Source of the DNA: an uncultured Alphaproteobacteria bacterium
GTDB lineage: Bacteria > Pseudomonadota > Alphaproteobacteria > Caulobacterales > Aquidulcibacteraceae
Direction of reading: 5' to 3'
Assembly: GCA_902826245.1 (NCBI GenBank)
Contig: CADEEA010000006.1
Span: 29,340-81,613 of the forward strand
DNA length: 52,274 nucleotides
The position numbers and the translations under genes are program-made. Of the stretch, positions 25,487-33,026 are shown piece after piece. Each line of letters begins with the position of its first letter. Positions within the stretch are counted from its first letter, which is position 1. The notes beneath the pieces were generated by a model. It did not search any database and was not told the origin of the DNA. It saw nothing but the letters and a program-made list of their open reading frames with translations.

Positions 25487-26016
25487 GCAATGACAAGCCC
25501 ATCGGCATCGCAGAAAATATGGCAATCCGTCAGGCTCGCCGCGGGGGCGGTCGACCGGGCAACAACCAGGGGAATCCTATGTGGGCGATCATCAACGTCT
25601 TTCCGCTGATCCTGATCCCGGTCTTGATCTATAATATTTGGGCCGCTGGCGCTGGGGACGCCGGCATGGCCGGGTTTGTCGCCGAACTCACGAACCCGCA
25701 AAATCCGATGACCATCAAGATGGCGTCAGGCGCGGAATGGGCCGTCACCACCGGAGACATATTCGTTCTCGTTTCGATGGTGCTTCTCTTCATAGAATTG
25801 CTGAAATCGACCTCCACCGGCACGGCGGCGATCTTCAATCACGCTCTCTCGATGCTGGTGTTCATCGTCTGCCTGGTCGAGTTCCTGCTTTGGGGCGCTT
25901 GCGCAACGACGCCGTTTTTCCTGATCACGGTGATGGCGCTGCTGGACGTTCTGGCGGGCGTGGTGGTCACCATCATCTCTGCGCGGCGTGACGTGGAATT
26001 CGCCGGCCAGCACTGA
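25483..26016 (+). CDS. Hypothetical four-helix membrane protein coupled to GT2
   Basis: 177 residues. A basic, Gly/Arg-rich N-terminus (residues 1-32) precedes four helices at about 34-53, 84-103, 113-132 and 136-165. It overlaps the glycosyltransferase by ATGA and so is co-translated with it. No family recognised; it may be an accessory subunit of the glycosylation system, by position only. Confidence 0.75.
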   Translation: MSNDKPIGIAENMAIRQARRGGGRPGNNQGNPMWAIINVFPLILIPVLIYNIWAAGAGDAGMAGFVAELTNPQNPMTIKMASGAEWAVTTGDIFVLVSMVLLFIELLKSTSTGTAAIFNHALSMLVFIVCLVEFLLWGACATTPFFLITVMALLDVLAGVVVTIISARRDVEFAGQH

Positions 26017-26157
26017 GTTCGCTCAGAGGCACCAAATTCCCAGAGCCAGTGCAATTGAGAAGTCGATCCAACGAGCGAATCGGGGGAAGATGGCGGCCAT
26101 GGGGAATGGCGCTGCAGGTCCGGCGCCAGGGCGCTCTGCGAAGGGTGAAGGACGCTC

Positions 26158-26490
26158 ATGTCCCTTTTTTTCGACGTCGCCTGGTTTGAAAACAAACTCG
26201 CTGCACTAGCGATGGATCGAGCCGCGCTGGCGGCGAATTCTGGCATCGATGCGGGTGAACTGGATCGGCTGTTCGCCAACGAGCGCACGCCGAGCGCCGC
26301 AGAGCTCGCGGTGTTGGCCAAGGCGTTACGGACGGATCTGGTCGAAGTGACGTTGCGCTGCGGCGTGGCAGAACGTGGCGGCGCTCCAGACGGCGATACG
26401 TCGGCGCGGATCGAGAGCATCGAAGCGCGGCTGGATGCGATGGACGCGTGGTTGGAAGAATTCGAGCGCGCGGCGCGCAAGCGCGCTTGA
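26158..26490 (+). CDS. Small helix-turn-helix (XRE-like) protein with C-terminal coiled coil
   Basis: 110 residues. ALAMDRAALAANSGIDAGEL then AAELAVLAKALRTDLVEV has the XRE helix-turn-helix rhythm (about 15-65). A C-terminal helix (IESIEARLDAMDAWLEEFER) is a likely coiled-coil dimerisation segment. AAGGA precedes the ATG by six bases. Probably a DNA-binding regulator; target unknown. Confidence 0.72.
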   Translation: MSLFFDVAWFENKLAALAMDRAALAANSGIDAGELDRLFANERTPSAAELAVLAKALRTDLVEVTLRCGVAERGGAPDGDTSARIESIEARLDAMDAWLEEFERAARKRA

Positions 26491-26517
26491 GCACTAGCGA
26501 GCCGATGCGAGGCGTTG

Positions 26518-26620
26518 CCTCTTGGACCGTCGGCGTCCTCGCCGGATCTTCGGCATTACAAACGCAAACGATCCGGGGCTTGCAAAAAAGAGCCGGCGAG
26601 GACGCCGGCGGTCCAAGAGG
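26518..26620. repeat. REP-like inverted repeat with 28-bp arms, CTTGGACCGYCGGCGTCC core
   Basis: Arms at 26518-26545 and 26593-26620 are inverted copies differing at one base, around a 47-base loop. The core CTTGGACCGCCGGC differs at one base from the CTTGGAGCGCCGGC core of the repeat at 34239 and the half-copy at 46867. Each arm also folds on itself through GCCGGC. Confidence 0.8.
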
Positions 26621-26679
26621 TGCGCTTGCCTCGGAAGTAGGGGGGCGGACTTCGCGTCTGGAGACGCGCGGTCCGATGC

Positions 26680-26907
26680 TCACGCTCTCAGATTGACGTG
26701 CTTTCCATAGCGCCGACACGGGGCTGCGTAGCCGACATTGCTCTGCGCAGGCGCTGTCTCAATTTGAGACATCAGCGTCATCGCAAATAAGGGATCGAGT
26801 TTGAGGGGCGCTTGGCGGCGTTGTTTGCCGCGCCGGTCGTTCCGACGCATGTCAGCGACATGCTCGAACTCGGCTTCCAGTTCCGGCGGTTTTGATGCAG
26901 CGCCCAT
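26680..26907 (-). CDS. Small basic hypothetical protein, uncertain
   Basis: 75 residues. MGAASKPPELEAEFEHVADM is followed by RRNDRRGKQRRQAPLKLDP and FAMTLMSQIETA. The composition is that of a real, basic, soluble protein, but no ribosome-binding site is clear and no family is recognised. It fills the gap between the REP-like repeat and the collagen-like operon. Confidence 0.4.
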   Translation of the reverse strand: MGAASKPPELEAEFEHVADMRRNDRRGKQRRQAPLKLDPLFAMTLMSQIETAPAQSNVGYAAPCRRYGKHVNLRA

Positions 26908-26963
26908 GAGCCAGCGCTCTGCAGGGAAGATGCCAAACGGAAATTAACGTGATCGGCCGCCGA

Positions 26964-28484
26964 TCAGTCCAGGCGCGGCGAAATCTCGACGCGCCGGTTC
27001 TGGCTGCGGCCTTCGCGCGTGGAATTGCTGGCGACCGGTTCGCGTTCGCCTTTACCGACAGCGCGGATACGGTCCGCGGAGACGCCGTGCGCGACCAGCC
27101 AATCGACGACAGCCTGCGCGCGCCGGTGCGAGAGGCCCTCATTGTAAGCGTCCGTGCCGGTGGAATCGGTGTGGCCTTCGATGTCGAGCTCCACTTCTGT
27201 GCGTCTTTGCACGACAGCGAGCATTTCTTCGAGGATCGGCGTCGATTCCGGCTTCAGAATCGCCTTGTCGAAATCAAACAACACCGCGTAGCCGGTGAGC
27301 GGTTCGGGCGGCGGGGCAGCCTGCTCGACTACCGGGATCATCACAGGCTCGTCGGCGGGACATGGCGTGCCGGCCACAAACATGGCTTGGCGCACTTCAT
27401 CATCGACGCAGAGCAATTGCACAGCGGCGCGCTGATAACCAAGCGCTGCGAGCTGACGAGCGTTCTTCAGGCGCCGGCAATTGTCGTCCTGCCAAGTGTG
27501 CGCGACGGAAACGCCGACGCCGACCGCTTGCGCGCCGGCCATGCTCGATCCCATGCAGGTGTCCATCGAAGCCGTGAGCGGCGCTGCGTATGCAGTGGAG
27601 ACGGGAATGCGGCGGGCCACGCCATCGAGCCCGTCGCGGCCATCGCGCCCGTCCACGCCATCGTGGCCGCTCACGCCACTGGCGCCGGCGCTGCCGTCTT
27701 CTCCAGACGCGCCTGCGGCGCCGTTTTGTCCTGCAGCGCCGTGCGATCCGTCTGCGCCGGCAGCCCCATCAGCGCCGTTCGCGCCCGCCAGACCAGCAAG
27801 GCCCAATTGGCCCGCTTGGCCGACAGCGCCGTTCTGGCCAGCCGCACCAAACGCGCCGCTTAATCCCCCGCCGCCGGCAAGCCCCACGGCGCCGTCGGCG
27901 CCTGAACTTCCGTCTAAGCCGTTCGCGCCGGCCACCCCTGCCAAGCCGGCCGCTCCGTCGCCGCCGTTCGCGCCGTTGTTTCCGTTAGCGCCGGCAAGGC
28001 CTGAGGCGCCCTGCGCTCCATCGATCCCCGCGAAACCGTTGGCGCCAGCGCCGCCCGCAAAGCCGGTCGCGCCATTTGCTCCCTGCAGGCCGTCTGCGCC
28101 TTGAAGACCAGCTGCGCCATTGGCGCCAGCCTGGCCGTTTGCGCCGCCAAGTCCGTTCTGACCGCCAGCGCCGAACAGACCGCTCAGTCCGTTGACGCCA
28201 TTTGCGCCGGCTGCGCCAACCGCGCCGTTCGCGCCGCTGAGGCCGGGAAGTCCATTCGAGCCATCAGCACCGCTTTGGCCGGCTGCACCAGCGAAGCCGT
28301 TCGAGCCCGGCGCTCCTTCGGCGCCAGCAAGCCCATCGGCGCCGTTGGCGCCATTCTGTCCCGGCTCGCCACTAAGCGCGCAGGAATAGCTGGAGCAGGA
28401 ATCCTCCGCCTCGGCGACCTTGATCACCGCAGCGCTGAGCAACACGCTTGCCAGCACGGGAGCCAGAGTGTGCGCGCGCGCCAT
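26964..28484 (-). CDS. Collagen-like exported protein with C-terminal OmpA domain
   Basis: 506 residues. A signal peptide (to about 26) is followed by a CSSYSC motif. Then come 84 uninterrupted Gly-X-Y triplets (about residues 39-290), rich in Ala, Asn, Leu and Asp and nearly without Pro. The last triplets are charged ([15 protein letters not shown]). Next is a Cys-containing domain ([47 protein letters not shown]) shared with the upstream gene. The C-terminal OmpA domain (about 380-506) has VLFDFDKAILKPES, EGHTDSTGTDAYNEGLSHRRA and SQNRRVEI, so it should bind peptidoglycan. It begins 18 bases after the upstream collagen-like gene; AAGGA precedes the ATG. Confidence 0.92.
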   Translation of the reverse strand: MARAHTLAPVLASVLLSAAVIKVAEAEDSCSSYSCALSGEPGQNGANGADGLAGAEGAPGSNGFAGAAGQSGADGSNGLPGLSGANGAVGAAGANGVNGLSGLFGAGGQNGLGGANGQAGANGAAGLQGADGLQGANGATGFAGGAGANGFAGIDGAQGASGLAGANGNNGANGGDGAAGLAGVAGANGLDGSSGADGAVGLAGGGGLSGAFGAAGQNGAVGQAGQLGLAGLAGANGADGAAGADGSHGAAGQNGAAGASGEDGSAGASGVSGHDGVDGRDGRDGLDGVARRIPVSTAYAAPLTASMDTCMGSSMAGAQAVGVGVSVAHTWQDDNCRRLKNARQLAALGYQRAAVQLLCVDDEVRQAMFVAGTPCPADEPVMIPVVEQAAPPPEPLTGYAVLFDFDKAILKPESTPILEEMLAVVQRRTEVELDIEGHTDSTGTDAYNEGLSHRRAQAVVDWLVAHGVSADRIRAVGKGEREPVASNSTREGRSQNRRVEISPRLD

Positions 28485-28502
28485 TGGACTGTGTCCTTTG
28501 GT

Positions 28503-29720
28503 TTAGCGGCGGCGTGCTGCGGTTGCGTCAGCGCGTTCTTCAGGTCCGCGCGGTGCGGGCGCTTGTGAAGATCCGCCGCCGCCAGAGCTGTCGCCAGGGC
28601 AAGCGCTGCCGGCCATGCGCATCGCGTCACGCACTTCCTCGTCTACGCAGAGCAGCGCCACAGCGGCGCGGCCGAAGCCCATGGCCGCCAGTTCGCGTGA
28701 GTTCTTCAGGCGGCGGCAATTATCGTCTTGCCAGGTTGTGCCCACGGAAATGCCGAAGGCGACGCCCTGAGCGCCAACCGAGCTCGAGCCCATGCAGGTG
28801 TCTTCTGTGGCGATTGTCGGCGCGGCGTACGCGGTGGAAACAGGAACTTCGGTTGCCCGCCCGTCGCGGCCATCGCGCCCGTCACGGCCATCGTCGCCCG
28901 ACTCGCCGTTCTGGCCGTTTTGGCCATTCTGTCCGTTCTCGCCATTGGCGCCGTTGATGCCGTTGCCGCCGTTCTGGCCATTGGCGCCGTTCTGACCGTT
29001 GGCGCCGTTGATGCCGTTGCCGCCATTCAGGCCGTTCTCGCCGTTGAGGCCGTTCGCACCGTTAGCACCATTGAGGCCATTCCCGCCATTCAAACCATTC
29101 TGCCCGTTTGCGCCATTGGCGCCGTTCAAGCCGTTAGCGCCGTTTAGCCCGTTCGCGCCGTTCAGGCCGTTCGCGCCATTCTGACCATTTTCGCCGTTGA
29201 AGCCGTTGGCGCCGTTCAAGCCATTGCCGCCATTCAGGCCATTGGCGCCGTTGAGACCATTCTGGCCATTTTCGCCGTTGAATCCGTTGGCGCCGTTCAG
29301 ACCATTGCCGCCGTTCAGGCCATTGGCGCCGTTGAGACCATTTTGGCCGTTCTCGCCGTTGAAGCCGTTAGCGCCATTCAGGCCATTCGCGCCGTTTAGC
29401 CCGTTCTGGCCATTCTCGCCGTTGAAGCCGTTTGCGCCGTTCAAACCGTTGCCGCCGTTGAGGCCATTTTGGCCGTTAGCGCCATTCAGGCCATTCGCGC
29501 CATTGAGGCCGTTCGCCCCGTTTTGGCCGTTGAGTCCGTTCTGCCCATTGGCGCCGTTCTGGCCGTTGAGACCATTTTGGCCGTTCATCGCCCCGTAGCC
29601 GCAGCTGCTGGAGCAATGATCGTCGTCATCATCATGGCCCCCGCTGGCGGCGGCCGTTCCGACCACACCCAAGGCCAACAAAACCGTCGCCGTCACAAGG
29701 CCAAGCTTCCGAGCACGCAT
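28503..29720 (-). CDS. Collagen-like exported protein, Asn-Gly-X repeat type
   Basis: 405 residues from ATG 29720, preceded by GGGGGA. A signal peptide ([20 protein letters not shown]) is followed by an Asp run and CSSSC. About 76 consecutive Asn-Gly-X triplets follow (about residues 46-273; X is Leu, Ala, Gln, Gly, Phe, Glu or Ile), then [15 protein letters not shown]. The C-terminal domain ([46 protein letters not shown]) is nearly the same as in the next gene. There is no OmpA domain; the protein ends in a Ser/Gly/Pro/Arg-rich tail. Gly at every third residue and a fixed Asn is an unusual collagen-like design. Probably a secreted or surface trimeric fibre. Confidence 0.92.
   Translation of the reverse strand: MRARKLGLVTATVLLALGVVGTAAASGGHDDDDDHCSSSCGYGAMNGQNGLNGQNGANGQNGLNGQNGANGLNGANGLNGANGQNGLNGGNGLNGANGFNGENGQNGLNGANGLNGANGFNGENGQNGLNGANGLNGGNGLNGANGFNGENGQNGLNGANGLNGGNGLNGANGFNGENGQNGANGLNGANGLNGANGLNGANGANGQNGLNGGNGLNGANGANGLNGENGLNGGNGINGANGQNGANGQNGGNGINGANGENGQNGQNGQNGESGDDGRDGRDGRDGRATEVPVSTAYAAPTIATEDTCMGSSSVGAQGVAFGISVGTTWQDDNCRRLKNSRELAAMGFGRAAVALLCVDEEVRDAMRMAGSACPGDSSGGGGSSQAPAPRGPEERADATAARRR
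29190..29351 (-). repeat. Two identical-coding 81-bp tandem repeats inside the Asn-Gly-X gene
   Basis: The nine-triplet block with X = Q, L, A, L, G, L, A, F, E occurs twice in succession. A seven-triplet version without the G and L triplets lies just upstream. These units indicate growth by unequal crossing-over or replication slippage. Confidence 0.85.
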
Positions 29721-29920
29721 GGGCAGTCCCCCAATTCCCCAAACGGGAGAATTCCACAGGAAAGCCTGCGGTTCTCCACGCAATGTCCACAGCAACTCTT
29801 GTACCGGGTAGGGAACGGTTTTGGCCCGAAGAATCGCCCCAGGGGAGAAATCGTAAGACCGCACATCAGCTGACGGGGGTTGTGCGCTGGTTGGCGCGTC
29901 TCACAACGAAACAACGCGCG

Positions 29921-29965
29921 ATCACGGACGCGGCGCGCGGGAGGGGTGCGCGCCGCGTCCGTGAT
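29921..29965 (-). terminator. Strong hairpin, probable terminator
   Basis: A perfect 18-bp stem: ATCACGGACGCGGCGCGC (29921-29938) pairs with 29948-29965 around a nine-base loop. It lies 15 bases after the stop of the minus-strand gene ending at 29981 and is followed on that strand by a weak T-rich stretch (TTGTTTCGTT). Confidence 0.7.
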
Positions 29966-29980
29966 GTCAGCCGCCGGAGC

Positions 29981-30325
29981 TTAGGCGGCGACGCAATAGG
30001 CGCGGAGGGGAGGGGAATTGTCCTCCTTCCGCGCTGTGAACTCATCGCGGAGCACTCTGGCGACATGCCAGAAATTCGTGAGGCCAGGATCGCGATCGAG
30101 CAGGCGGTCCAGCGCAACGCTTGCAAGCATCCGCGCGCGATTTTCGTCCGCGGCGTACAGGGCCGCCACTGCCAGCAAGAGTCTGGAGAGAATTTCGATG
30201 CGGGCGGCGATCGTGCTCATGGCTTCGTCCTTCGGCTTTTGCGTGCGGTTTGTGCGTAGCTTGGCGCGAAGCGTCGGACTGTGCCCTTGGTCACGGTGTT
30301 CACGGGCGGCGGCGAAAGCGAACAT
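29981..30325 (-). CDS. Small helical hypothetical protein
   Basis: 114 residues from ATG 30325, where AGGGAGG stands at good spacing. The ATG at 30220 (AAGGA upstream), giving 79 residues, is a serious alternative. The core is helical: STIAARIEILSRLLLAVAAL, then MLASVALDRLLDRDP and FWHVARVLRDEFTARK. No family recognised. A perfect hairpin follows the stop. Confidence 0.6.
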   Translation of the reverse strand: MFAFAAAREHRDQGHSPTLRAKLRTNRTQKPKDEAMSTIAARIEILSRLLLAVAALYAADENRARMLASVALDRLLDRDPGLTNFWHVARVLRDEFTARKEDNSPPLRAYCVAA

Positions 30326-30433
30326 GGGATCCTCCCTGGCGTTGGAAGGAAGTTGCACGCGCAGCCCTGAACTCACGCGCAAGCTTGTGTTCATATGGAA
30401 TTCACAGGCGCGAGGCGGGGTGCGTGATTGAGT

Positions 30434-31729
30434 TCACGGCCCCCGCACCAGCGCGCCGTCCTTCATCACCGCCACGATCCCCGTGCGCAGCAGGTCGATA
30501 TCGGCCAGCGGATCGCCGGCCACGGCGATGAGATCGGCGCGGCGGCCGGGCCGCAGTGAGCCGATGTCGCCCTCTCGGCCGAGCAACCGTGCGGCATTGA
30601 TGGTGGCGGACTGGATCGCCTGCATTGGCGTCATGCCGTAACGGATCATATAGGCGAACTGGCGCGCGTTCTGGCCGTGGGGATAAACGCCCGAATCCGT
30701 GCCGAAAGCGATGTTTACGCCCGCGCGCACCGCGCGCCGGAACGCTTGGCGCTGGATGTCGGTTGTCTCCAGGTTCTTGCGCAGGATTTCTTCCGGCCAG
30801 CCGTCGCGGCGGCCGATTTCGTCGATGTAATCGCCGTTGTAGACATCGGCCACCAGCCAGGTTCCGTGCCGGCGCATTAGCGCGATGCCTTCGTCGTCGA
30901 GATAGGAGCCGTGCTCGATCGAGCGCGCGCCCGCACGCACGGCGCGGCGGATGCCTTCCGCGCCATGTGCGTGCGCAGCCACGAAGGTTCCGCGCGACGC
31001 GGCTTCTTCAACCGCGGCGCGGATTTCCACTTCGGTGTATTCGGAAGCCGCCGGCGTCGTTCCCGCTGTCAGCACCGCGCCGGTGGCGATGACCTTGATG
31101 AAGTCCGCGCCGCCCGCGAGCAATTCTCGCGTGCGTTGCCGCACTTGCGCCTCGCTGTCGGCGACACCGCGGCGCATCTCCGTCGGCACGACAACATCGG
31201 GCGCGGTTCCTGTAACTTCGCCGCCGCCACCCGTGACGGTGACATAAGCGCCGGCCACGAACATGCGGGGTCCTTCGACCTGTCCCGATGCGATAGCGTC
31301 GCGCAGTGCAGCGTCGGTGAAAGCGCGATAGGCGCCGACATCGCGCGCAGTGGTGAAGCCCGCATGGAGCATGGCGCGCGCATTGGCGGCGCCGATCAGT
31401 GCGTCGCGCGCGGCTGAACTCAAGAGCGGTGCGGCGACGTTGGAGGAGGTGATGTCGCCCACCAGGTGCGTGTGCATATCCATCAGGCCGGGCAGCACCG
31501 TGTAGGGGGACCAGTCCAACACGCCTGCGGGTGGGCTTTCCGGGAACGGAGCGAGCGATGCAATGCGCCCGTCTTCGATGGTGATCAGCTGATCGGAAAG
31601 GACCCGGCCGGCAACCACGTCGATGACGCGACCCGCGCGGATGAGCGTGGTCTCGGCATGGGCCGCGCCGAGGCCGAAAACAAACAATGCCGCCACGCAC
31701 CAGGCCAGCGCTGTTCTCACTCCGCCCAT
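30434..31729 (-). CDS. Exported amidohydrolase-superfamily metal hydrolase
   Basis: 431 residues with a signal peptide ending GAAHA. Metal ligands: MDMHTH near residue 86, the bridging Lys in DFIKVIATGA, VAAHAHG, SIEHGSYL and the Asp in AFGTDSGVYPHG. The N- and C-terminal parts form the usual small beta-sandwich (ITIEDGRIASL; GDIGSLRPGRRADLIAVAGDP). The layout is like imidazolonepropionase-related and Xaa-Pro or Xaa-Lys/Arg dipeptidases of the superfamily. Expected role: periplasmic hydrolysis of a cyclic amide or dipeptide. GGAGGA precedes the ATG. Confidence 0.92.
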   Translation of the reverse strand: MGGVRTALAWCVAALFVFGLGAAHAETTLIRAGRVIDVVAGRVLSDQLITIEDGRIASLAPFPESPPAGVLDWSPYTVLPGLMDMHTHLVGDITSSNVAAPLLSSAARDALIGAANARAMLHAGFTTARDVGAYRAFTDAALRDAIASGQVEGPRMFVAGAYVTVTGGGGEVTGTAPDVVVPTEMRRGVADSEAQVRQRTRELLAGGADFIKVIATGAVLTAGTTPAASEYTEVEIRAAVEEAASRGTFVAAHAHGAEGIRRAVRAGARSIEHGSYLDDEGIALMRRHGTWLVADVYNGDYIDEIGRRDGWPEEILRKNLETTDIQRQAFRRAVRAGVNIAFGTDSGVYPHGQNARQFAYMIRYGMTPMQAIQSATINAARLLGREGDIGSLRPGRRADLIAVAGDPLADIDLLRTGIVAVMKDGALVRGP

Positions 31730-31813
31730 GCCTTGTCCTCCAATTCAATCGTCTGGCCTAGCTGGCATTGTCACACCAGTGAACCAAGGCGCCCTGCTAA
31801 GCGTATTACTCCT

Positions 31814-32344
31814 ATGCGCTACACCCTTTTGCTTCCCGTTCTCATGCTCTTCGCCGCCTGCGCCTCGCAACCGGTCAACCGAATGGCCACAAATCCGCTT
31901 CCGGTCGCCTCAATCGAGACCGAGCGCTACCTTGGCGTCTGGCGTGAAGCGGCGCGCCTGCCGAACGGATTTGAACGCGGCTGCGTGGGCGCCAGCGCCG
32001 AGTATCGGCTGCGCCAGGACGGGCTCATCGCGGTGCACAATGTCTGCACGCGAGCCGATGGTTCCACCCGTGACGCCATGGGCCGCGCCCGCCGGGTCGG
32101 CACGGGCGAGGAGGGCAAGCTTAAAGTGAGCTTCTTCGGTCCGTTCTGGGGCGATTATTGGGTGCTTGAGCGCGCCGAGAATTATTCCTGGAGCATCGTC
32201 GGCGAGCCGAGCGGGCGCTATCTCTGGGTGCTCACCCGAGCCGAACGCGTCACGCCTGAGGAGCGGGTGATGTTCCAGGCGCGTCTGCGCGCACTGGGGT
32301 ATGATGTGTCAGCGCTGGTGTGGAACGCGGGCGCGCAGCCTTAG
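31814..32344 (+). CDS. blc: Outer-membrane lipocalin (Blc type)
   Basis: 176 residues. Lipobox LMLFAACAS puts the lipid-bearing Cys near residue 17. The lipocalin signature is ERYLGVWREAARLPNGFERGC; VSFFGPFWGDYWVLERAENYSW and SGRYLWVLTRAERV match bacterial Blc. It binds fatty acids or lysophospholipids at the outer membrane. No strong ribosome-binding site is visible. Its 3' end overlaps the convergent methyltransferase remnant by 36 bases. Confidence 0.93.
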   Translation: MRYTLLLPVLMLFAACASQPVNRMATNPLPVASIETERYLGVWREAARLPNGFERGCVGASAEYRLRQDGLIAVHNVCTRADGSTRDAMGRARRVGTGEEGKLKVSFFGPFWGDYWVLERAENYSWSIVGEPSGRYLWVLTRAERVTPEERVMFQARLRALGYDVSALVWNAGAQP

Positions 32345-32895
32345 CCAGGGCGTTGGTTCGTTGTCGTAGCCGCCGCCTTGGCCGCTTTCGATCTGCACAT
32401 TGCGCCAACCCGCCGCCAGGCTTCCGAGTTTTTCTTCTCCCATCGCGCAGAAAAAGCGGCCGAACCTGTCGCGGCGATCCGCGTCTCCGGCTTTGAGCGA
32501 AGCATGCAGGACGCCTCCGGGCTTCAGGGCTCTGCGCAGAGCGTCGAAGATCATGGGGAGGGCGGCTGTATCCGCGTGATGCAACGATCCCCTTGCCCAC
32601 ACACCGCCGAACGCGGCGATGTAATCGAGCTGCCCGAAGTCGAGCACGCGCACATCGATGTTGTACAGGCGCTTAGCTTCGCGGCGAGCGCCAGCGACGC
32701 GTCCATGGATGTGACTGCGAATCCCGCGTCGCGCAGCACCGCTGAGTCCTGGCCGGCGCCGCAGCCGAGGTCGAGCACCGCGGCGTGAGGCGCTAGCTCG
32801 GCGATGAAGTCGTTGAGGTAGGGGGAGACGCGAGCGCTGGCGGCGTAGGCCGCTGCTTCGGCGTCATAGAAATCACAGGTGCGTGCGTCGCTCAT
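32309..32895 (-). pseudogene. SAM-dependent methyltransferase, frameshifted
   Basis: The first frame (from ATG 32895) encodes MSDARTCDFYDAEAAAYAAS and the SAM motif AAVLDLGCGAGQDSAVL, continuing to TSMDASLALAA. Near 32679-32685 the homologous sequence jumps to another frame, where EAKRLYNIDVRVLDFGQLDY, ALKPGGVLHASLKAGD and a normal C-terminus follow to a stop at 32309. One extra base restores a single frame of about 195 residues. Either a recent single-base deletion or a sequencing error; the second half shows no other decay. Confidence 0.82.
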
Positions 32896-32903
32896 GAGTC
32901 GTT

Positions 32904-32996
32904 CGGGCTCGCGGAGCGAGGCCCGGAATCCAGGGGCCACAATCGCGTTCTGCTATCACCTGGGTTCCGGGTTCGCACTTCGTGCGCCCCGGAATG
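32904..32996. repeat. REP-like pair of hairpins (CCCGGAATCCAGG)
   Basis: CCCGGAATCCAGG (32922-32934) and CCTGGGTTCCGGG (32959-32971) are inverted with one mismatch. Each is accompanied by its own hairpin, CGGGCTCGC-GGA-GCGAGGCCCG and GGGTTCGCAC-TTC-GTGCGCCCC. This is the common alphaproteobacterial 'CCTGGATTCCGGG...GGAATGACG' intergenic repeat. It fills the gap between the methyltransferase remnant and the VWA gene. Confidence 0.75.
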
Positions 32997-33026
32997 ACGG
33001 CGGAGGTGGTTGTACAATCTCGTCCC

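Noticed and set aside
27481..28104. Proline-rich open frame on the plus strand
   Set aside because: Antisense reading of the Gly-X-Y stretch of the OmpA-linked collagen-like gene.
28902..29585. Regularly spaced short repeats resembling a CRISPR array
   Set aside because: The repeats are codon-periodic (9-base and 81-base), lie inside one open frame encoding Asn-Gly-X triplets, and have no unique spacers.
29197..29598. Long proline/phenylalanine-rich open frame on the plus strand
   Set aside because: It is the antisense reading of the Asn-Gly-X repeats and has no signal, start site or independent coding character.
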